Part shown: in pieces, positions 51,124-57,642 of the stretch
Layout of the letters: every line of letters begins with the position of its first letter
How positions within the stretch are numbered: the stretch's first letter is position 1
Assembly: GCF_006349365.1 (NCBI RefSeq)
Contig: NZ_CP040899.1
Span: 2,480,001-2,544,000 of the forward strand
Reading direction: 5' to 3'
DNA: 64,000 bases
DNA from: Georgenia wutianyii
Lineage (GTDB): Bacteria > Actinomycetota > Actinomycetes > Actinomycetales > Actinomycetaceae
Position numbers and translations under genes: made by a program
Notes under the pieces: model-generated
Seen by the model: only the letters and a program-made list of their open reading frames with translations
Told to the model about the DNA's origin: nothing
Databases searched by the model: none

Positions 51124-52502
51124 GGCTGACCTGGGCCCAGCCCGAGGACCTCCTCGCCCACGAGCTCGTCCAGGCGGCCGCCGAGGGCACGGACGTCTCC
51201 GGCGTCCGCGCCCGGTGGGTGGCCGCGGGCGGGGACCCGGTGCCCGCCGTGAGCGGCGCCGGGCCCGTGCCCGCTCCCCCGGCGCTGCGGCAGCTCGCCC
51301 GCGACCTGCTCGCCGAGCTCGCCGCGACGCCCGCTCCGCCCGCCCCCGCCGAGCCGGACGGCTGGGAGGAGATCGTCGCGCTCCTGCCGTCGGCGCCGCA
51401 GCTGCCCGGGCTGCCCAGCCAGGACGCCTACCGCGAGCGGGTGCTCGGTGCGTGGACCGGCCGCGCCGCCGGCTGCCTGCTCGGCAAGCCGGTGGAGAAG
51501 GTCCCGCGGCAGGGCATCGAGGAGATCCTCCGGTCCACCGGTCGCTGGCCGCTGGACCGCTGGTTCACCGCGGTGGGCCTGCCCGAGGACGTCGCCGCCC
51601 GCTGGCCGTGGAACCGCCGCTCGGCCCCGACGTCGCTGGAGGAGAACATCTCCGGCATGCCGGAGGACGACGACCTCAACTACCCGATCCTCGCGCTGCT
51701 CCTCCTCGAGCGGCACGGCCACGCCTTCACCACCGAGGACGTCGCCCAGCTGTGGCTCGACCACCTGCCGGCCGGGCGGGTGTTCACCGCCGAGCGCGCC
51801 GCCTACCGCAACATCCTCGACGCCCGCCCGGTCCCGGAGACCGCCACCCACCTCAACCCGTTCCGCGAGTGGATCGGCGCGCTCATCCGCACCGACCTCC
51901 TCGGCTGGGTGCTGCCCGGCGACGTCCGCGGCGCGGCCCGCCTCGCGTGGGCGGACGCCCGCCTCAGCCACACCCGCAACGGCCTGTACGGCGCCATGTG
52001 GGCGGCGGCGCTCGGCGCCGCGACGACGGTCTGCACGAGCGTGGAGGACGTGCTCGACGCCGCCGACGCCGTCGTCCCGCCGGGCAGCCGGCTGGCCGAC
52101 GCCGTCCGGCTCGGGCGCGAGCTCGGCGCCGCGTGCGACGGCAGCGAGCCGGCCGTGCGCGAGGCGCTGGACCGGCTGCACGCCGCCTACGGCGACCTCC
52201 ACTGGGTGCACGTCCTCAACAACGCCGCGACCATCGCCTTCGCGCTCACGGCGGGCCGCGGCGACTTCGGCCGCAGCGTCTGCCTCGCCGTGACGGCAGG
52301 CTGGGACACCGACTCCGCGGGCGCCACGGTGGGCGCCGTCGTCGGCGGGCTGCTCGGCGTCCCGGGCATCGGGGAGCAGTGGACCGGCCCGCTGGAGGGC
52401 CGCATCGCCACCTCGCTGCCCGGCGGCGAGCAGCGCATCGCCGACCTCGCCGACCGCACCGTGGCCCTGGCCGCCTCCCTCACCGCGGAGGTGGCCCGAT
52501 GA
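51120..52502 (+). CDS. ADP-ribosylglycohydrolase-fold enzyme 2 with N-terminal extension
   Basis: A 460-residue paralogue, only distantly like the preceding protein. About 100 extra N-terminal residues (MRLTWAQPEDLLAHELVQAA, then an Ala/Pro linker) precede the helical fold. The core opens GAWTGRAAGCLLGKPVEK; the first metal motif is MPEDDDLNYP rather than TDDT, and the second is GWDTDSAGATVGAVVGG. The ENISGMPEDDDLNY form is found in a subgroup often beside sugar transporters. Its partnership with enzyme 1 suggests two successive or alternative deglycosylations. Confidence 0.85.
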   Translation: MRLTWAQPEDLLAHELVQAAAEGTDVSGVRARWVAAGGDPVPAVSGAGPVPAPPALRQLARDLLAELAATPAPPAPAEPDGWEEIVALLPSAPQLPGLPSQDAYRERVLGAWTGRAAGCLLGKPVEKVPRQGIEEILRSTGRWPLDRWFTAVGLPEDVAARWPWNRRSAPTSLEENISGMPEDDDLNYPILALLLLERHGHAFTTEDVAQLWLDHLPAGRVFTAERAAYRNILDARPVPETATHLNPFREWIGALIRTDLLGWVLPGDVRGAARLAWADARLSHTRNGLYGAMWAAALGAATTVCTSVEDVLDAADAVVPPGSRLADAVRLGRELGAACDGSEPAVREALDRLHAAYGDLHWVHVLNNAATIAFALTAGRGDFGRSVCLAVTAGWDTDSAGATVGAVVGGLLGVPGIGEQWTGPLEGRIATSLPGGEQRIADLADRTVALAASLTAEVAR

Positions 52503-53416
52503 GCGTGACGCCGCGCGGGAAGGTCGTCGTCGTCGGCTCGGCGAACGTCGACCTCGTCGTGCCCGTCCCCCGCCACCCCGGTGGCGGGGAGACGGTCCTC
52601 GGCGGGTCGCTCGCCCGCCACCCGGGCGGCAAGGGCGCCAACCAGGCCGTCGCCGCCGCGCGCGCCGGCGGGGCGGACACGACCTTCCTCGGCGCCCTCG
52701 GCCAGGACGAGTCCGCCGACCTGCTCCGCGCCTCGCTCGAGGGCGCGGGGGTGCGCACCGACCTCCTCGCGCGGGTGGCCGAGCCCACCGGCACCGCCCT
52801 CATCACCGTCTCCCCCGACGGCGAGAACGCGATCGTCGTCGCCCCCGGGGCGAACTCCCTCGTCGCCGTCGGGCCCGAGCAGGCCGAGCGCCTCGCCGCC
52901 GCCGACGTCGTCCTCGCCCAGCTGGAGATCCCGGTCGAGGCCGTCGCCGCCGCGGCCGCGGCCCGCCGCCCCGGCGCGCTCCTCGTGCTCAACGCGGCCC
53001 CCTCGCGCGACCTGCCCGCGGACCTGTGGCCCGCCGTGGACGTCCTCGTCGTCAACGAGCACGAGGCCGCCGACCTCACGGGCGACGACGACGCCGAGCC
53101 CTCCGCGCTCGCCCGCCTGCTCCTCGAGCGGGTCCCGGCCGTGGTCATCACCCTCGGCGGCGCGGGCAGCCTCGTCGCCGAGCGCGGCGGCGAGCCGGTC
53201 GCCGTGCCCGCGTTCCCCGTCGACCCGGTCGACACGACGGGCGCCGGCGACACCTTCTGCGGCGTGCTCGCCGCCTCCCTCGCCCAGGGCTCCACGCTCG
53301 TGGACGCCGCCCGGCTCGCCGCCGCGGCAGGTGCGCTGGCGACCACCGCGCCGGGCGCCCAGGAGTCCGTCCCCACCGCGACGGCCGTCGCGGACCTCGT
53401 GCAGCGACACCGCTGA
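52499..53416 (+). CDS. Ribokinase-like PfkB-family sugar kinase
   Basis: A 305-residue kinase of the ribokinase/PfkB fold. GSANVDLVVPVPRHPGGGETVLG and HPGGKGANQAVAAAR are ribokinase-type substrate motifs, VNEHEAADLTG is the hinge, and VDTTGAGDTFCGVLAA has the anion hole and catalytic Asp. It likely phosphorylates ribose or a similar sugar released by the glycohydrolases encoded directly upstream. The ATG overlaps the preceding stop. Confidence 0.9.
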   Translation: MSVTPRGKVVVVGSANVDLVVPVPRHPGGGETVLGGSLARHPGGKGANQAVAAARAGGADTTFLGALGQDESADLLRASLEGAGVRTDLLARVAEPTGTALITVSPDGENAIVVAPGANSLVAVGPEQAERLAAADVVLAQLEIPVEAVAAAAAARRPGALLVLNAAPSRDLPADLWPAVDVLVVNEHEAADLTGDDDAEPSALARLLLERVPAVVITLGGAGSLVAERGGEPVAVPAFPVDPVDTTGAGDTFCGVLAASLAQGSTLVDAARLAAAAGALATTAPGAQESVPTATAVADLVQRHR

Positions 53417-53428
53417 GAGAAAGGCGTC

Positions 53429-55522
53429 ATGTACACGTTCGACCCGCTCGTCCCGCGCCCCATCGACCGGCCCACCGAGGTCCCGCTCGGCGGTCTCACC
53501 GCCGAGCAGCACGCGGCGCTGGACGAGGCGAAGATCTTCGTCGGCCCCGCCGACCCGGCCGACCGCCCGGCGTGGCGCGAGACGCTGGACCGCTGGCGGG
53601 AGGACGCCCGGGTGCGGCACGGGTACGTGGGCAGCGCCTACGCCCGGCCGCAGGCGGCGTGGGCGGCGCGCTGCCACACGGTCGCTCAGGTGTGGCTGTG
53701 GGACGAGCTGCTCTACTCCTTCGAGGAGCACCGCTTCACCCCCGAGCGCTTCCTCGCCGACGCCCGCGAGCGCTTCGGCGGGCTCGACGCCGTCGTGCTC
53801 TGGCACGCCTACCCGGTCATCGGGATCGACGACCGCAACCAGTGGGACTACTACCGCGACGTCCCCGGGATCGTCGAGCTCGTGCGCGACCTGCACGAGG
53901 CCGGGCTGCACGTCTTCGTCGACTACAACCCGTGGGACACCGGCACCCGCCGTGGGAACGACGACGTCACCGAGCTCGCCGACGTCGTCTCCTGGCTCGG
54001 CGCCGACGGCGTCTTCCTCGACACCCTGAAGAAGGCCGAGCCCGAGCTCGTCGCCCGCCTGGAGGAGGCCCGGCCGGGCATCGTCCTGGAGGGCGAGTCG
54101 AAGCTGCCGGTCGAGCGGATCGAGGACCACTCCTCCTCGTGGGCGCAGTTCTTCGCCGACTCCCCCGTGCCGGGCGTGCTGCGCGCGCACTGGTACGAGC
54201 GGCGCCACATGCAGCACCACGTCCGCCGCTGGCACCGCGACCACTCCGAGGAGCTGCAGTCCGCGTGGCTCAACGGCGTGGGCGTCATGGTGTGGGAGGT
54301 CGTCTTCGGCGTGTGGGTCGGGTGGACGGCGCGCGACGCCGCGACCGTGGCGCGGATGGTCGCCGTCCAGCGCGCCGCCGGGGACGTCCTCCTCGACGGC
54401 GAGTGGACCCCGCTCGCCGAGCTCACGCCCGCCGCGGAGGCCGCGCGGGTCTACGCCTCCCGCTGGGAGCTCGGCGGCCTCACCCTGTGGACCCTGGTCA
54501 ACCGGGGCACCGAGGACTGGACCGGGCAGGTCGTGGCGCCCGGCGCCGGAGGCCGCTTCGTCGCGCTCACCGACGGCGGGGCGGACACCACCGAGGTCAC
54601 CGTGCCCGGCCGCGGCGTCGCCGCGCTGCTCCACCTCGCCGAGGGCACGCCCGAGCCGGAGTGGCTCGCCCCGCTCCTCACCGAGCTCGCCCGGCGCCCG
54701 CACGACCCCGACGCCCGCTTCCCCCACCGCCTCGCCCACCGCCTCCCCCCAGCCACCCCCACCCCCACCCCCGGCACCACCCCCACCCCCACCGACAGCG
54801 GACTTCCGCACGACAGCCGAGTTCTGCACGACAGCCGAGTTCTGCGCGACAGCGGAGTTCCGCACGGCGCGGAGCCCGACGCCGTCGTCGTGCCCGCCGG
54901 GGAGCACGTCCTCACCGTGCGCCACCGCGCGCGGGAGACGGGCATGTACCAGGGAGCGCCGTACGTCGACGAGTGGAAGCCGCTGCCCCCACGCCTGCAC
55001 GACGCGCGCACCCTCCAGCGCGAGACCGCCCTGCCCGTGCCGGTCGCCGTCGCCGTGAGCGAGGTGACGAACGCGCAGTTCGCCGAGTTCCTCGCCGCGA
55101 CCGGCTACCGGCCCGCGTACGCGCACCGGTTCCTCGCGCACTGGGTCGACGGACGGCCCGCGCCCGGGACCGAGGACGAGCCCGTCACCCACGTCGACCT
55201 CGACGACGCCCGCGCCTACTGCGCGTGGCGCGGCGGACGCCTGCCCACCGAGGACGAGTGGCAGCTCGCGGGCGAGACCGGCGAGCTGCACCGCGGCACC
55301 CCCGCGGTGTGGAACTGGACCGAGAGCGAGCACAGCGACGGCCGCACCCGGTTCGTCATGCTCAAGGGCGGCAGCGACTACCGCGCCGAGGGCTCGGACT
55401 GGTACGTGGAGGGCGGGGTGCACGCCCCGGACCACTCCCTCAAGCTCCTCCTGCCCGGGCTCGGGCTCGCCAGAGCCGCGACCGTCGGCTTCCGCTGCGC
55501 ATGGGACGAGGTGGCCCGATGA
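53429..55522 (+). CDS. TIM-barrel glycosidase-like / SUMF1 fusion protein
   Basis: A 697-residue two-domain protein with no signal peptide. Residues ~60-340 look like a glycoside-hydrolase TIM barrel (VVLWHAYPVIGIDDRN, HVFVDYNPWDTGTRR, DGVFLDTLKKAEPE, IVLEGESKLPVERIE, the Asp and Glu being possible catalytic residues). A beta domain follows (~350-420). Residues ~480-697 are a SUMF1/formylglycine-generating-enzyme-like domain: VSEVTNAQFAEFLAATGY, GGRLPTEDEWQLAGE, VWNWTESEH and GFRCAWDE. The FGE copper Cys pair is not evident, so it is more likely a binding or C-type-lectin-like module. Between the domains lie a Pro/Thr linker and four 18-bp repeat units in frame. Confidence 0.75.
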   Translation: MYTFDPLVPRPIDRPTEVPLGGLTAEQHAALDEAKIFVGPADPADRPAWRETLDRWREDARVRHGYVGSAYARPQAAWAARCHTVAQVWLWDELLYSFEEHRFTPERFLADARERFGGLDAVVLWHAYPVIGIDDRNQWDYYRDVPGIVELVRDLHEAGLHVFVDYNPWDTGTRRGNDDVTELADVVSWLGADGVFLDTLKKAEPELVARLEEARPGIVLEGESKLPVERIEDHSSSWAQFFADSPVPGVLRAHWYERRHMQHHVRRWHRDHSEELQSAWLNGVGVMVWEVVFGVWVGWTARDAATVARMVAVQRAAGDVLLDGEWTPLAELTPAAEAARVYASRWELGGLTLWTLVNRGTEDWTGQVVAPGAGGRFVALTDGGADTTEVTVPGRGVAALLHLAEGTPEPEWLAPLLTELARRPHDPDARFPHRLAHRLPPATPTPTPGTTPTPTDSGLPHDSRVLHDSRVLRDSGVPHGAEPDAVVVPAGEHVLTVRHRARETGMYQGAPYVDEWKPLPPRLHDARTLQRETALPVPVAVAVSEVTNAQFAEFLAATGYRPAYAHRFLAHWVDGRPAPGTEDEPVTHVDLDDARAYCAWRGGRLPTEDEWQLAGETGELHRGTPAVWNWTESEHSDGRTRFVMLKGGSDYRAEGSDWYVEGGVHAPDHSLKLLLPGLGLARAATVGFRCAWDEVAR
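54793..54864 (+). repeat. Four in-frame 18-bp repeat units inside the TIM-barrel/SUMF1 gene
   Basis: Exactly four units of CGACAGCSGASTTCYGCR, 72 bases, translated as DSGLPH-DSRVLH-DSRVLR-DSGVPH (residues 456-479) between the Pro/Thr linker and the SUMF1-like domain. The units are the same family as the intergenic arrays, and as the length is a multiple of three the reading frame is kept. Confidence 0.95.
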
Positions 55523-56727
55523 CCGTCTCCCGGGACGCCGCCGCCGGGCCGCTCCACGGCCTTCGCGTCGTCGACGCCTCCACGCTCTTCGCCGGCCCGA
55601 TGGCCGCGATGCACCTCGGTGACCTCGGCGCCGACGTCGTCAAGGTCGAGCACCCGGCCAAGCCGGACCCCTCCCGCGGGCACGGCGCCGCGAAGGACGG
55701 CGTCAACCTCTGGTGGAAGACGCTGGGCCGCAACAAGCGGACGGTGACGGCGAACCTCGGCAGCGAGGGCGGTCGCGAGGTGTTCCTCGCGCTGGCCGCG
55801 GAGGCCGACGTCGTCATCGAGAACTTCCGTCCGGGCACCCTCGAGCGGTGGGGGCTCGGCTACGAGGAGCTCTCTGCCGCCAACCCGCGCCTCGTGCTCG
55901 CCCGGGTGAGCGGGTTCGGCCAGGTCGGCCCGTACCGGACCCGGCCCGGCTTCGGCACGCTCGCCGAGGCGATGAGCGGCTTCGCCGCGATGACCGGGGA
56001 GCCGGACGGTCCCCCGACGCTGCCGCCGTTCGGCCTGGCCGACGGCGTCGCCTCGCTGGCCACGGCGTTCGCCGTCATGGTCGCCCTCCAGGCGCGTGAG
56101 CGCACCGGACGGGGCCAGGTCGTCGACCTCGCGATCATCGAGCCGATCCTCGCGATGCTCGGCCCGCAGATCACCCGGTGGGACCAGCTGCGCACCGTGC
56201 AGCCGCGCACCGGCAACCGCTCGGCGAACAACGCCCCGCGCAACACCTACCGCACCCGCGACGGCCAGTGGGTCGCGGTCTCCACCTCCGCCCAGTCGAT
56301 CGCCGAGCGGGTCATGCGGCTCGTCGGACGGCCCGAGCTCATCGACGAGCCGTGGTTCGCGCGCGGCGCGGACCGGGCACGGCACGCCGACGTCCTCGAC
56401 GAGGCGGTCGGCGGGTGGATCGCCGAGCGCACCCGGGACGAGGTCGTCGCCGCCTTCGAGGAGGCCCAGGCGGCCGTCGCCCCGATCTACGACGCGCAGG
56501 ACATCGTCGCCGACCCGCAGTTCCAGGCGCTGGGCACCATCCACGAGATCGAGGACCCGGAGCTCGGGCCGATGCTCATGCAGGGCCCGCTCTTCCGGCT
56601 CTCCGACGCCGAGGGCGTCATCCGCTTCACCGGCCGCCCGCACGGCGCGGACACCGATGAGGTGCTCGGCGAGCTCGGCTTCACCCCCGAGCGGATCGCC
56701 GGGCTGCGCGCGGAGGGGGCGGTATGA
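55519..56727 (+). CDS. Family III CoA-transferase (CaiB/BaiF type)
   Basis: A 402-residue CoA-transferase or racemase of the interlocked-dimer family III. LRVVDASTLFAGPMAAMHLGDLGADVVKVEHP is the diagnostic N-terminus, followed by NKRTVTANLGSEGG, ADVVIENFRPGTLERWGLGYEEL and GQVVDLAIIEPIL. In formyl-CoA transferase the catalytic Asp lies at the place where this sequence seems to have Glu (IIEP), so mechanism should not be assumed. It would activate a carboxylic acid for the lyase encoded next. The ATG overlaps the preceding stop. Confidence 0.88.
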   Translation: MTVSRDAAAGPLHGLRVVDASTLFAGPMAAMHLGDLGADVVKVEHPAKPDPSRGHGAAKDGVNLWWKTLGRNKRTVTANLGSEGGREVFLALAAEADVVIENFRPGTLERWGLGYEELSAANPRLVLARVSGFGQVGPYRTRPGFGTLAEAMSGFAAMTGEPDGPPTLPPFGLADGVASLATAFAVMVALQARERTGRGQVVDLAIIEPILAMLGPQITRWDQLRTVQPRTGNRSANNAPRNTYRTRDGQWVAVSTSAQSIAERVMRLVGRPELIDEPWFARGADRARHADVLDEAVGGWIAERTRDEVVAAFEEAQAAVAPIYDAQDIVADPQFQALGTIHEIEDPELGPMLMQGPLFRLSDAEGVIRFTGRPHGADTDEVLGELGFTPERIAGLRAEGAV

Positions 56728-57563
56728 CCGACCTCGCGCCGCTCACGCTGCTCTACGTCCCCGGTGACCGGCCCGACCGGGTGGCCAAGGCGCTGGCCTC
56801 GGCGGCCGACGCCGTCGTCGTCGACCTCGAGGACGCCGTCGCCCCCGCCGCCAAGGCTGCGGCGCGTCAGCACGTCGCCCGGCTCCTCGCCGACCTCCCG
56901 GCCGGCCGCCGGGTGCAGGTCCGGGTCAACGCGGCGGGCACCCCCTGGCACGAGGAGGACGTCGCCGCCGTCGCCGCCCTGCCCGCCGCCGTCGGTCTGC
57001 GACTGCCCAAGGCCCAGGACCCCGACGCCGTCGCGGCGCTCGCGGACCGGGTCGCCGGGCGTGGGCTGCACCTGCTCGTCGAGTCGGCGCTCGGTGTCGA
57101 GCGCGCCTTCGCGCTCGCCTCGACGCCGGGCACCGCCTCGATCGGGCTCGGGGAGGCGGACCTGCGCTCGGAGCTGCGGGTGGACGACGACGCCGGGCTC
57201 ACCTGGGCGCGCAGCCGCGTCGTCGTCGCCGCGCGGGCCGCCGGGCTGCCCTCCCCGGCGATGTCGGTCTACCCGCACGTCCGAGACCTCGCCGGGCTCG
57301 CCGAGTCCTGCCGGGCAGGACGCCGGCTCGGGTTCAGCGGGCGGGCCGCGATCCACCCTGCGCAGCTCGAGCCGATCCGCGCGGCGTTCCTGCCGAGCGA
57401 GCAGGAGGTCGAGCGGGCGCGCACCGTCGTCGAGCGCGTGACGGGGGCGGCCGCGGTGGGCACGGGTGCCCTCGCGCTGCCCGACGGCACCTTCCTCGAC
57501 GTCGCCATGGTCGAGCGCGCCCGCGCGACGATCGCCCTCGCCGAGCAGCACGGCACGACCTGA
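56724..57563 (+). CDS. CitE-like CoA-ester lyase (HpcH/HpaI family)
   Basis: A 279-residue TIM-barrel lyase of the CitE/malyl-CoA lyase family, splitting or forming beta-hydroxyacyl-CoA esters with Mg. Motifs are LYVPGDRPDRVAKAL, VVVDLEDAVAP, LLVESALGVERAFAL, IGLGEADLRSEL and FSGRAAIHPAQLEPI. There is no citrate lyase alpha or gamma subunit near, so it is a stand-alone CoA-ester lyase. Following a CoA-transferase, it could cleave a citramalyl-, malyl- or related acyl-CoA. Last tightly coupled gene of the operon. Confidence 0.9.
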   Translation: MTDLAPLTLLYVPGDRPDRVAKALASAADAVVVDLEDAVAPAAKAAARQHVARLLADLPAGRRVQVRVNAAGTPWHEEDVAAVAALPAAVGLRLPKAQDPDAVAALADRVAGRGLHLLVESALGVERAFALASTPGTASIGLGEADLRSELRVDDDAGLTWARSRVVVAARAAGLPSPAMSVYPHVRDLAGLAESCRAGRRLGFSGRAAIHPAQLEPIRAAFLPSEQEVERARTVVERVTGAAAVGTGALALPDGTFLDVAMVERARATIALAEQHGTT

Positions 57564-57642
57564 CCGCCCCGTCTCCCGGCCCTTTCGCCGGACCCTGTCG
57601 CGGGCGAGGACGCCCGCGGTCACCACTCACCGAGGAGTACCG

